Part shown: one piece after another, positions 1 to 6,469 of the stretch
Layout: every line of letters starts with the position of its first letter
Numbering within the stretch: position 1 is the stretch's first letter
Source of the DNA: Alkanindiges sp.
GTDB taxonomy: Bacteria; Pseudomonadota; Gammaproteobacteria; Pseudomonadales; Moraxellaceae
Length of the DNA stretch: 8,568 bases
Reading direction: 5' to 3'
Assembly: GCA_030152125.1 (NCBI GenBank)
Contig: JASLIR010000356.1
Location: 1-8,568 of the forward strand
Made by a program: the position numbers and the translations under genes
The notes under the pieces: model-generated
Databases searched by the model: none
What the model was told of the DNA's origin: nothing
Seen by the model: the letters and a program-made list of their open reading frames with translations, nothing else

Positions 1-5
1 CTAAA

Positions 6-11
6 AAGGAG
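6..11 (+). promoter_or_regulatory. Shine-Dalgarno of the carbonic anhydrase gene
   Basis: AAGGAG lies 7 bases before the ATG at 19. This spacing is good and supports that ATG as the start. The promoter is outside the window. Confidence 0.75.
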
Positions 12-18
12 TGGTGTC

Positions 19-618
19 ATGTCCAGGATTTTGCAGGAAGTATTAAACGCAAACGAACAATATGCGGCCAGTTTTGGCAGTAAATCCGATTTAGCACTGC
101 CCCCGGCACGCGGCTTTGCCATTCTTACCTGTATGGATGCCCGGCTTGACCCGGCCAAGTACGCCGGACTGGCTGAAGGCGATGCACATGTGATCCGTAA
201 TGCCGGTGGCCGCGCTAGCGATGATGCCATCCGTTCACTGGTGATTTCGCACAAGCTGCTGGGCACTGGCGAATGGTTTGTGATTCACCACAGCGACTGC
301 GGTATGGAGCTGTTTACCGACGACATTATTGGCGACTTGCTGGAAAAAAGCCTGGATACCGCCAGAATTGATGCCGATGGCTGGCATGATGTAGGCAGCA
401 GTAAAGGTTCAGTCGCTGGGCGCTACGTAAAATGGCATACCATTGCCCACCGTGAAAAAAGCGTGACCGAGGATGTGCAGCGTATTCGCCAGCATCCACT
501 GGTGCCGGACTATATTCCCATTTATGGCTATGTGTACGATGTTAAAACAGGCCGCCTGCTTGAAGTCGCGGAAGCCACCGCAGCAGGTGCAGTAAAAGCG
601 CAAAACAATGCTGCTTAA
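19..618 (+). CDS. Beta-class carbonic anhydrase (199 aa)
   Basis: This is a predicted zinc enzyme that interconverts CO2 and bicarbonate, probably in the cytoplasm because no signal peptide is visible. The beta-class signature is complete. CMDARLD at residues 38-44 supplies the zinc ligand Cys38 and the Asp40/Arg42 dyad. HHSDCGM at 90-96 supplies His91 and Cys94. The stretch HVIRNAGG at 57-64 is also typical. The overall pattern matches the short, Rv1284-like branch of the family rather than the longer Can/CynT branch. It is somewhat longer than Rv1284 (about 163 aa), with the extra residues mainly around 105-150, between the zinc site and the last helix and strand. The ATG start is supported by AAGGAG 7 bases upstream. 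The gene is transcribed toward the macro-domain gene, and the two are separated by a long hairpin. The family call is firm, but the physiological role (pH, bicarbonate supply) is not shown by the sequence. Confidence 0.93.
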   Translation: MSRILQEVLNANEQYAASFGSKSDLALPPARGFAILTCMDARLDPAKYAGLAEGDAHVIRNAGGRASDDAIRSLVISHKLLGTGEWFVIHHSDCGMELFTDDIIGDLLEKSLDTARIDADGWHDVGSSKGSVAGRYVKWHTIAHREKSVTEDVQRIRQHPLVPDYIPIYGYVYDVKTGRLLEVAEATAAGAVKAQNNAA

Positions 619-664
619 ATGCAGCCGCTTAGCCATAGCCACCTTGACCGTTTAACCAGTTAGC

Positions 665-699
665 CGAACAGGCCAGCTCTGCACAAGCTGGCCTGTTCG
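665..699. terminator. Long perfect hairpin between convergent genes
   Basis: Bases 665-678 (CGAACAGGCCAGCT) pair without mismatch with 686-699, giving a 14-bp stem with a 7-base loop. It sits 46 bases after the carbonic anhydrase stop and 17 bases after the macro-gene stop on the other strand. Its position between two convergent stops suggests a bidirectional terminator. Neither side has a clear U-run, so termination may be Rho-assisted, or the hairpin may mainly protect 3' ends. Confidence 0.6.
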
Positions 700-716
700 C
701 TATGTATCCTCTGTCA

Positions 717-1196
717 TTACGCTGGTTTTGCTGTGTGCTCAACCGGGTTAAAACGTACCAGGGTATGGTCCAGCCCTTTTAACGCATCATTAATAATCTC
801 GGGAATCACCTGCCAGTCACCGCCCGCCAGCCCGGCACCAATTAAGGGATAAGCTATCCGTGCCTGTGGAAATTCTATGGCGATACTGGTAAACACACGC
901 CGAATCGCTGCATAGTCAGCCTTAAGGCCATCGCCACGCCAATTGTATTGCGTGTAAGCATTAACGATTATAAAAACAATATCACCATGCTGAATATGCG
1001 CCTTGCTATAGGTACTCAGCTTGTTTTTATCCTTAGCTATGGTTTGTTGGTCAGCAGCAAAGGCGGCGGGAAAGTCTTTTTTAATCTGCCTGGCTATGCC
1101 CGCCCCCATGGTACAAAAGCAGTTACAGCCATGTATAACCACATCAAAATGGCCCTGTTTGGCCAGCATTAATAAATCACCGTACAGTTCTTTCAC
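717..1196 (-). CDS. Macro-domain (ADP-ribose-binding) protein, 159 aa
   Basis: This is a stand-alone macro domain. Such proteins bind ADP-ribose or its derivatives; some hydrolyse ADP-ribose-1''-phosphate or remove ADP-ribose from proteins. The N-terminal binding loop is HGCNCFCTMGAGIA at residues 22-35. NAYTQY follows at 79-84, and the second phosphate-binding loop is YPLIGAGLAGGDW at 116-128. This pattern, with GCNCF in place of the NAAN of MacroD-type enzymes, resembles the small macro proteins common in phages and scattered in bacteria. Activity therefore cannot be inferred from MacroD enzymes. The start is GTG at 1196, chosen because the domain begins immediately (KELYGDLL). Only a weak AGAG-type ribosome site precedes it. 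The gene diverges from the HAD phosphatase and converges on the carbonic anhydrase. A phage-derived origin is possible but not shown, since no mobile genes adjoin it. Confidence 0.88.
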   Translation of the reverse strand: MKELYGDLLMLAKQGHFDVVIHGCNCFCTMGAGIARQIKKDFPAAFAADQQTIAKDKNKLSTYSKAHIQHGDIVFIIVNAYTQYNWRGDGLKADYAAIRRVFTSIAIEFPQARIAYPLIGAGLAGGDWQVIPEIINDALKGLDHTLVRFNPVEHTAKPA

Positions 1197-1256
1197 TTTT
1201 TAAATCTCTATTTTTATCTTGTATACATTAAGTCGTATTAGGCTATTTATGCCCGA

Positions 1257-1285
1257 TTGATTATCATACCATCCTTCAATACAGT
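1257..1285 (+). promoter_or_regulatory. Candidate sigma-70 promoter of the HAD gene
   Basis: TTGATT (1257-1262), a 17-base spacer and TACAGT (1280-1285) would start transcription near 1292, about 17 bases before the ATG at 1309. It overlaps the oppositely oriented candidate promoter of the macro gene. This is read by eye only. Confidence 0.35.
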
Positions 1286-1290
1286 GACAA
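1263..1290 (-). promoter_or_regulatory. Candidate extended -10 promoter of the macro-domain gene
   Basis: On the minus strand TTGTCA (1290-1285), a 16-base spacer and TATGAT (1268-1263) preceded by TGG form a plausible -35/extended -10 promoter. The start would be near 1256, leaving a leader of about 60 bases. Its -10 box directly abuts the -35 of the plus-strand candidate. Confidence 0.42.
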
Positions 1291-1308
1291 GACAGTGCTG
1301 AATAATCC

Positions 1309-2022
1309 ATGACCGCCCGCTTAGGCATTATTTTTGACCTGGATGATACCCTGTGTGACTGGCAAGCCGCCCAGCGTGGCGGCGAACAGGCCATTAACCA
1401 GTTATTGCAGGCGCAGCAGCTGGACCAGCAGCTATTCTGGCAGCATTTCCATGCAATCAATGAAGCCCTGCATAGCCAGTTTGCCACCGGAAAAATTACT
1501 AAACAGGAATATCGCCTGCGCCGTTTTGCAACGCCGCTGCAAAAGCAACAAGTGGTAGATGAGCCGCTGACGCATCACTTTAACCGTGTATTTATGCAGG
1601 CGGCGCTGCATGCCATCCAGTTTACTCATGGTGCAGAACAGGCTTTTCATCTGGCGCTACAACAGGGTTACCGGGTCGCCATTCTGACCAATGGTTCCAG
1701 CGAAAGCCAGCGTAACAAGCTGCTTAAGCTGGGCATTGACCAGCAGGCACACGCCATTTGTATTAGTGAAGAAACCGGCATTGGCAAGCCACATGCACAA
1801 GCCTTTAGCAATGCCTGCCAGCAAATGGGTTGCCAAACAAGCCATTGCCTGATGGTGGGGGATTCCTGGCATAACGACATTGCACCGGCCAAAGCACTGG
1901 GTATAGCTGCTTACTGGGTTAAGCCACAGGCTCATGCTTTACAGCAGCAGGATGGCGTACTCACCGGCTCAATTCAGCAATTACCGCAACTATTACATAA
2001 TCATCAGCGCTGGAGGCCTTAA
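1309..2022 (+). CDS. HAD-superfamily phosphatase, YjjG/NANP-like subfamily IA (237 aa)
   Basis: This is a predicted Mg2+-dependent cytoplasmic phosphohydrolase. All four HAD motifs are present. Motif I is DLDDTL with nucleophile Asp10 and general acid Asp12. Motif II is LTNGS with Thr127. Motif III is Lys160 in GIGKP. Motif IV is GDSWHND with Asp185 and Asp190. The cap between residues 16 and about 105 is alpha-helical and Gln-rich, as in class C1 (subfamily IA) enzymes. The phrase ISEETGIGKPHAQAF is close to that of YjjG-type pyrimidine 5'-nucleotidases and N-acylneuraminate-9-phosphatase relatives. Substrate cannot be read from sequence, and phosphoglycolate- or nucleotide-directed activity are both possible. 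The start places motif I at residue 10, as usual for the family, although the ribosome-binding site is poor. It diverges from the macro-domain gene. A link through nucleotide or ADP-ribose phosphate metabolism is conceivable but is only inference. Confidence 0.88.
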   Translation: MTARLGIIFDLDDTLCDWQAAQRGGEQAINQLLQAQQLDQQLFWQHFHAINEALHSQFATGKITKQEYRLRRFATPLQKQQVVDEPLTHHFNRVFMQAALHAIQFTHGAEQAFHLALQQGYRVAILTNGSSESQRNKLLKLGIDQQAHAICISEETGIGKPHAQAFSNACQQMGCQTSHCLMVGDSWHNDIAPAKALGIAAYWVKPQAHALQQQDGVLTGSIQQLPQLLHNHQRWRP

Positions 2023-2042
2023 TCCCACCCTAAAGCCAGCAG

Positions 2043-2061
2043 CCTTATCAATTGATAAAGG
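2043..2061. terminator. Weak palindromic hairpin after the HAD gene
   Basis: TTATCAATTGATAA (2045-2058) is a perfect 14-base palindrome. Adding CC/GG with one bulged A gives a stem of about 7 bp with an AATT loop. It lies 20 bases past the HAD stop, and T-rich sequence (ATTTTTT) follows at about 2072-2078. It could be a weak terminator or a protein-binding palindrome. Confidence 0.3.
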
Positions 2062-2110
2062 TTGTATTGCCATTTTTTGCCCCCTGAATGCGCGAAAATA
2101 GGTAATCAGG

Positions 2111-2184
2111 CTAAAAGCCACCCCGCGCTACCATTTCTGCCATCGCACTATAACCCAAGGCTTGTAAGCCATGTATCACCCCCC
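2111..2184 (-). other. Displaced C-terminal coding segment of the PaiB-like gene (+1 frame)
   Basis: Read in the next frame from the G-run at 2184-2179, the minus strand encodes VIHGLQALGYSAMAEM and six more residues before a TAG at 2113-2111. This fits the usual PaiB C-terminus (a GVI.GL...G...A pattern after SQN.P..NR) much better than the ten residues in the annotated frame. Deleting one base of the run would join both parts into a protein of 209 aa, close to the roughly 207 aa of Bacillus subtilis PaiB. Confidence 0.75.
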
Positions 2185-2741
2185 AGCCGATTGGCTTGTG
2201 GCTGGTTCTGGCTGGCCTTGCACTTTGCCTTAATGTCCGTCACCTGAATCTGTATTCCCACAATTTGCTGCAGCATATGCTCAATATAATCCGCTGGGGC
2301 ATCTTCTACCTGCCAGTCCGAACCAATACGCTGCTCGTGCTCGCTGGTTAACTGTGTAATCTGCTGGCCTAACCACGTCGCATCTTCCATCACCTGCAAC
2401 TGGCCCCTAATATAAATGGCCGCATAGTTCCATGTAGGCACCACTTTGCCATGCTCCTGCTTGCCGGGATACCAGGCAGGCGATATATAGGCATCCGCCA
2501 GATTACATACCACCAGCACAGGCACTGCACCATTAAGCACCGCCAATAGCGGGTTTTTCCGAGCTAAATGCCCCTGTAACAACATCTGCCCATTCTGTTG
2601 GACTGCCATAAGCGGACAGTGCGACATCACTGGCAGCCCCTCAGCAGACACACCAATTACCTCACACAGCCCACGCTGGTTCAGCAGTTCATACAGGGCA
2701 GCAGTATCCTGGTTATAGGCAAAGGCAGATGCAATATACAT
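2148..2741 (-). CDS. PaiB-family FMN-binding protein, 3' end frameshifted (197 aa as read)
   Basis: The PaiB family has a split-barrel flavin-binding fold. In Bacillus, PaiB is described as a negative regulator of sporulation and degradative enzyme genes, but in proteobacteria its role is unclear. Family landmarks are the N-terminal MYI, LPVMSHCPL at 36-44, GHLARKNP at 57-64, AYISPAWY at 84-91, VPTWNYAAIYIRG at 101-113, and K-x-SQNQP at about 175-181. The agreement ends at Gly187. After a run of six G the current frame adds only GDTWLTSLGL and stops at TAG, while the next frame carries the expected C-terminus. The gene therefore has a one-base insertion, varies in the G-run, or contains a sequencing error. 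Most of the flavin-binding core is intact, so function may survive. The start has a weak GGA about 11 bases upstream. It lies downstream of prc on the same strand, but a strong terminator separates them and I see no clear promoter of its own. Confidence 0.87.
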   Translation of the reverse strand: MYIASAFAYNQDTAALYELLNQRGLCEVIGVSAEGLPVMSHCPLMAVQQNGQMLLQGHLARKNPLLAVLNGAVPVLVVCNLADAYISPAWYPGKQEHGKVVPTWNYAAIYIRGQLQVMEDATWLGQQITQLTSEHEQRIGSDWQVEDAPADYIEHMLQQIVGIQIQVTDIKAKCKASQNQPQANRLGGDTWLTSLGL

Positions 2742-2774
2742 GGCAGGGTTTCCACTTGATCAATTTATCAGCAA

Positions 2775-2798
2775 GAAAAAACCCGCTTTACGCGGGTT
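2775..2798 (-). terminator. Rho-independent terminator of prc
   Basis: On the minus strand AACCCGC (2798-2792) pairs with GCGGGTT (2786-2780) around a 5-base loop. It is followed by a T-run ending at C2775. It begins 22 bases past the prc stop and is the clearest intrinsic terminator here together with the one at 7545-7580. Confidence 0.88.
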
Positions 2799-2819
2799 AT
2801 CCTGCATCATGGATACAGC

Positions 2820-5084
2820 TTACTTAGCCGCAGAAACAGTCGTGGCTGCCGGAGCAGCAACTACCGGTGCCGGCAACGGTGGGTCATTGGCAGTTAGGGT
2901 TGGGTGATCTTTTTGCAGTTTCACCATATCCAGCAGAATATTGGCAGACTCGGTCACATAGGCCTCATCTTCCGGCAACTGCGGACGCTGGGCCGCCTTC
3001 ATTTTGGCACGCGACTCCGAACGCGCATCCAGGGCAGCCTGATAGCTTTCCCAGTTGGCATACGGCGCACCACCGGTTAGCTTGCGACGGGCATTTTCAG
3101 CAGCCAGCTGGCTGGCTTCCATCTCCAGCATCTGCTTTTTACGGATATCAATGTTCAGCGACAACTGCTTTTCATTCTTGGTTTTGTCGCTCAGGCGTCT
3201 AATCTCTTTTAAGTAGTTAAACTGCGGATTACTCACCACACGCTGGTCAGACCATACGTCCAGGGTAGGAATAAATGGTGCTACCACCCCTTCACGGTCG
3301 TAAGGTGCGGTCTGGATGGTATCCCACTTCAACGCATTCTTGGCTTTACGCTCACCCAGCTCTTCATCATAAATGCTAACCAGCGGCACATCGGGAATCA
3401 CCCCTTTGTTCTGGGTACTGCCACCCGTCACCCGGTAAAACTTGCGCTTGGTCAGGGTTAAGGTAGAGTCCGGATACAACAGGTCGGTTTTTACTTCCTG
3501 CGCAGTGCCCTTACCAGTGGTAGTACTGCCAATCACAATACCGCGCTGGTAATCCTGAATAGCCGCCGAGAAAATTTCACTGGCAGACGCCGACCCCAGG
3601 TTAATAATCACCGCCAGTGGGCCGCTATAGGCCTGATAGCCGCCATCTTCATCGCGGAACACACTCACATTCCCGTTGCTGTCACGAATCTGCACCAATG
3701 GGCCGGATTTAATCAGCAAGCCGAGCATACGTGCTACATCTTCCAGCGAACCGCCGGGATTATTGCGTAAATCCACCACAATGCCTTCCACCTTCTGCTG
3801 TTGCAGGGAAAGCAGGGCCTTGTTGGTGTCTTCGCTCACACTGCGGTAGGAGCCGCCCTGGCTGCGTGCACGGTAGTTTAAATAGAACGATGGAATTTCA
3901 ATCACCCCAACGCGCTTTTCCCCGTTATCACGCTTTACAGTCACCACACGGGTACGCACCCCGGCATCTTCTTCCTGAATCACATCACGGGTGATGGTAA
4001 TCGTACGCGCCTGGTTGGCCGCCGCACCGGCACCCAGCAAGCGCAGGGTCACCTTGGTGCCACGCTTGCCGCGGATCAGGCCTACAATCTCGCCGCTCGG
4101 CCAGCCAATCACATCAACAATCGGCTCACCATCCTGCCCCACACCAATAATACGGTCGCCGGAACGTACCTGACCAGACTTGCTGGCCGGGCCACCATCC
4201 ACAATGGTTTCAATCTTGGTATAGTCTTCATTGCCACGTTCAGGGCGAATGGATACCCCAATGCCTTCCAGTGCCAGCGTGGTCTGACGGCTTAACTCCA
4301 TGGCTTCCACGGGCGCAAAGAAGTTACTGTGCGGGTCGTAGGTGGCCAGCAGGGCATTCAGCACGCTTTCTACCACACGGTCATTCTTCACCCGCTTTTG
4401 CTGCTCAAGCTGGCGCTTAAAGCGTTTTTTCAGGGTATTCACCGGAGTCAGGTCTTCCGGCGGGGTTAAATCCTGTCCGGCAGCCAGCGAAGGATCATCC
4501 TTCAGTGCTTTCTGCTTGGCCGCCTCTTCTTCCTTGTTAATCGTCAGGTTAATCAGTTGCGATACCAGCATTTTCTGCCAGTGGGCCTTTTGCTCGGCTT
4601 CGGTAGCAAAAAATACGGCTTTTTCGCGGTCCGTATCAATAAAGTCGTTACGGTGTAAATCCTGCGCCACATCCAGTTGCTGCATGGAATACTGGTAATA
4701 GCTGTTCAGGCGGGTACGGAAGCGCTGGTAAATTTCAGTGGCTGGCGTCAGGTCACCTGTTTTCAGCTTGTCACCCAGGGTGCTGCCATATTTTTTGGTA
4801 AATTCATCAATATCAGCCTGTAAAAACCAGATATGGTCTGGGTCCAGGCTGTCAAAATACATACTCAGTACACGCTCGGAGGTTGGTGCATCCAGGTGCA
4901 TGTTCAGGTAATGCTGGCGGTCAACCATGGTGGCCACCTGCTTGGTCACCAGTTGCTGCTCGCGGGTGGGTGTTAGCGTACTAATGGGAGCTGCTGTTTC
5001 GGCAAACGCATTATTAATAGTATTGGAAAAAAATAAACTGCCGCTGACAATGGCAACAGCACAGGCTAAAGCTTGTAGTTTCAT
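2820..5084 (-). CDS. prc: Tail-specific periplasmic protease Prc/Tsp (carboxy-terminal processing, S41A)
   Basis: Prc is a periplasmic Ser/Lys-dyad protease that degrades or trims proteins from non-polar C-termini. In E. coli it processes FtsI and, with NlpI, degrades the murein endopeptidase MepS. An N-terminal signal peptide ends at AFA, giving cleavage after about residue 28. The N-terminal Tsp domain spans about 38-255. The PDZ domain is about 270-352, with GIGVSI at its edge and GPASKSGQVRSGDRI inside. The S41 catalytic core is about 391-570, including DLRNNPGG at 438-445. Ser500 (in SASASEIF) and Lys525 (in TGKGTAQ) are 25 residues apart, as in E. coli, and Asp511 sits where the third important residue lies. 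The DUF3340 region follows to about 730. At 754 aa it is longer than E. coli Prc (682 aa) and ends in an Ala/Pro-rich tail of about 20 residues. The start codon is ATG, but no good Shine-Dalgarno precedes it. It is monocistronic by its terminator and divergent from nagZ. Confidence 0.95.
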   Translation of the reverse strand: MKLQALACAVAIVSGSLFFSNTINNAFAETAAPISTLTPTREQQLVTKQVATMVDRQHYLNMHLDAPTSERVLSMYFDSLDPDHIWFLQADIDEFTKKYGSTLGDKLKTGDLTPATEIYQRFRTRLNSYYQYSMQQLDVAQDLHRNDFIDTDREKAVFFATEAEQKAHWQKMLVSQLINLTINKEEEAAKQKALKDDPSLAAGQDLTPPEDLTPVNTLKKRFKRQLEQQKRVKNDRVVESVLNALLATYDPHSNFFAPVEAMELSRQTTLALEGIGVSIRPERGNEDYTKIETIVDGGPASKSGQVRSGDRIIGVGQDGEPIVDVIGWPSGEIVGLIRGKRGTKVTLRLLGAGAAANQARTITITRDVIQEEDAGVRTRVVTVKRDNGEKRVGVIEIPSFYLNYRARSQGGSYRSVSEDTNKALLSLQQQKVEGIVVDLRNNPGGSLEDVARMLGLLIKSGPLVQIRDSNGNVSVFRDEDGGYQAYSGPLAVIINLGSASASEIFSAAIQDYQRGIVIGSTTTGKGTAQEVKTDLLYPDSTLTLTKRKFYRVTGGSTQNKGVIPDVPLVSIYDEELGERKAKNALKWDTIQTAPYDREGVVAPFIPTLDVWSDQRVVSNPQFNYLKEIRRLSDKTKNEKQLSLNIDIRKKQMLEMEASQLAAENARRKLTGGAPYANWESYQAALDARSESRAKMKAAQRPQLPEDEAYVTESANILLDMVKLQKDHPTLTANDPPLPAPVVAAPAATTVSAAK

Positions 5085-5323
5085 GAGTAATAAGGACTTC
5101 CCAGTTTGCTGACCCGATCAATTGTGTCGATCATATTGTTTATTCAACCGCTTTTCATACCGCCTGACTGAATCAAAACCGGCTGTGTACTCGCTGAACC
5201 AACTGTATACTTTCTCGCACAATTTGGCAAAAAATACTATCAATTTGCCTGCCTACAATGTAGCAAAACTGTTCGTAAATCGGGTATTGTCTTTCACCAT
5301 CATATTTATTGGATATTTGTTGC
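5085..5323. promoter_or_regulatory. Divergent prc/nagZ control region
   Basis: These 239 AT-rich bases separate the prc and nagZ starts and must hold both promoters unless transcription enters from elsewhere. The best candidate toward prc is TTGCCA (5230-5225), a 15-base spacer and TATACA (5209-5204), a short-spaced match. No convincing plus-strand promoter was found, although TACAAT at 5254-5259 could be a -10 box. Two near-identical 9-mers, CAATTTGGC at 5220 and CAATTTGCC at 5241, start 21 bases apart. Small reading frames here show no family features. Confidence 0.4.
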
Positions 5324-6343
5324 ATGATTGGCGCGTTAATGCTCGATATTGAAGGAACCACTCTCAATCATGAAGATGAAAAGCTGCTGCGTGCCGAACA
5401 GGTTGGCGGCTTGATTCTGTTTGGTCGCAATATTGAAAACCCTGTACAGGTGCGCCAGCTAACCGACAGTATCCGCCAGATCCGGCCGGATATACTGATT
5501 GCGGTGGATCAGGAAGGGGGCCGCGTGCAACGCCTGCGTAATGGCTTTACCCGCCTGCCCTCCATGCGCACCTTTGGCCAGCTGTATGAACAGGAAGCCG
5601 AACAGGCCCTGATACTGGCTGAACAGTGCGGCTGGCTAATGGCGATAGAAGTGCTGGCTGTGGGGGTGGATTTCAGTTTTGCCCCGGTGCTGGATGTGGA
5701 CGGTATTAGCCATGTGATAGGCGACCGCGGTTTTCACCCGGGCAAGGACGGCGTGATTAGCCTGGCCAAGGCCTTTATGCAGGGTATGCACCGTGCTGGC
5801 ATGGCTACCACCGGCAAGCACTTTCCCGGTCATGGTTCGGTAGAAGCCGACTCGCACATTGCGGCGCCAGTGGATCACCGTACGCTGCAACAGATTGAAG
5901 ACAACGACATGCAGCCCTTTGTGCAATTAAAGAATCACCTGGATGCGCTAATGCCGGCACATGTGATTTATGACCAGGTAGACCCAAACCCGGCTGGCTT
6001 CTCGCCATTCTGGTTACAGGACATCATCCGTAACAAACTACAGTTTGATGGGGTGCTGTTCTCTGACGACCTAAGCATGCAGGCCGCCTGTGTGGCCGGT
6101 GGTGCCGATGCCCGTATTAAGGCCGCCTTAAGTGCCGGTTGCGACATGGGGCTGGTGTGTAATGACCGCGCTGCGGCCTGCACGGCGCTGGATGCGCTGT
6201 CCGACCTGCCCCTGCCCAACCAGGCGCGTCTGGAACGCATGCGTGGCAAGCTGGGTAGCGACAGCATCAGTCATCCGCTGGCACTGGGTGAGCTATGGGC
6301 AGAAACCCAGGCTACCATGCAAAAACTGCTTCCCATTGCTTAA
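5324..6343 (+). CDS. nagZ: Beta-N-acetylhexosaminidase NagZ (glycoside hydrolase family 3), 339 aa
   Basis: NagZ is the cytoplasmic enzyme that removes GlcNAc from GlcNAc-1,6-anhydroMurNAc (peptides) during peptidoglycan recycling. In many gammaproteobacteria its products influence AmpC beta-lactamase induction. Family features are MLDIEG at 6-11, GGLILFGRN at 28-36, and VDQEGGRVQR at 61-70. The NagZ signature KHFPGHGSVEADSH spans 165-178, with the Asp176/His178 dyad that acts as general acid/base. FSDDLSM at 246-252 has Asp248 as the expected nucleophile. Length is nearly that of E. coli NagZ (341 aa), so the protein is complete. I chose the ATG at 5324 because NagZ proteins start at M-x-G-x-x-MLD. 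A TTG at 5309 would add five residues (MDICC) without family support. The ribosome site is weak (a GGA about 10 bases upstream). No signal peptide is seen, in line with cytoplasmic action. It is divergent from prc and a short hairpin abuts its stop. Confidence 0.96.
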   Translation: MIGALMLDIEGTTLNHEDEKLLRAEQVGGLILFGRNIENPVQVRQLTDSIRQIRPDILIAVDQEGGRVQRLRNGFTRLPSMRTFGQLYEQEAEQALILAEQCGWLMAIEVLAVGVDFSFAPVLDVDGISHVIGDRGFHPGKDGVISLAKAFMQGMHRAGMATTGKHFPGHGSVEADSHIAAPVDHRTLQQIEDNDMQPFVQLKNHLDALMPAHVIYDQVDPNPAGFSPFWLQDIIRNKLQFDGVLFSDDLSMQAACVAGGADARIKAALSAGCDMGLVCNDRAAACTALDALSDLPLPNQARLERMRGKLGSDSISHPLALGELWAETQATMQKLLPIA

Positions 6344-6365
6344 GGGCATGTTTTGCCCCTTTATT
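6344..6365 (+). terminator. Short terminator-like hairpin at the nagZ stop
   Basis: GGGCA (6344-6348) pairs with TGCCC (6354-6358) around a 5-base loop, followed by CTTTATT. It begins immediately after the TAA. The stem is short and the T-run broken, so termination may be partial, and some readthrough into the methyltransferase gene is possible. Confidence 0.45.
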
Positions 6366-6399
6366 GCACTTTTGACAGCGAATCTGGCGCGTTTTTGCA

Positions 6400-6428
6400 T
6401 TGACGAGTCAGTTTGCTGCCACTAGGCT
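6400..6428 (+). promoter_or_regulatory. Candidate promoter of the methyltransferase gene
   Basis: TTGACG (6400-6405), a 17-base spacer and TAGGCT (6423-6428, matching T, A and the final T of TATAAT) would start near 6435, about 35 bases before the ATG. A perfect TTGACA at 6372-6377 with TTGCAT at 6395-6400 is a second possibility with a poorer -10. Confidence 0.4.
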
Positions 6429-6458
6429 AGCATTGTTTTTATTTGTGTCGGGATCAGC

Positions 6459-6464
6459 AGGAGG
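6459..6464 (+). promoter_or_regulatory. Strong Shine-Dalgarno that fixes the methyltransferase start
   Basis: AGGAGG lies 5 bases before the ATG at 6470. It favours this ATG over an in-frame TTG at 6443, within which it would otherwise be translated. Confidence 0.85.
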
Positions 6465-6469
6465 ATCGT

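Noticed and set aside
4342..4698. 118-aa Ser/Cys-rich frame on the plus strand opposite prc
   Set aside because: It is entirely antisense to the conserved N-terminal Prc domain. Its Ser/Arg/Cys-rich composition is that of a mirror frame.
5100..5140. Repeated GATCAATTG/CGATCA strings near the prc start, similar to TTGATCAA at 2756-2763 and the palindrome at 2045-2058
   Set aside because: The similarity is limited to short AT-rich palindromes that occur easily by chance. Spacing and flanks are not shared, so no common operator is claimed.
5309..5323. In-frame TTG that would lengthen NagZ by five residues (MDICC)
   Set aside because: NagZ proteins begin at the M-x-G-x-x-MLD segment, and the ATG at 5324 fits the family length.
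5122..5367. Small open frames on both strands in the prc/nagZ intergenic region
   Set aside because: They show no family features and no good ribosome sites, and they extend into the nagZ start. They are more likely chance frames in an AT-rich control region.
6443..6469. In-frame TTG that would lengthen the methyltransferase by nine residues
   Set aside because: A perfect AGGAGG at 6459-6464, well spaced from the ATG at 6470, lies inside this extension, so the ATG is the start.
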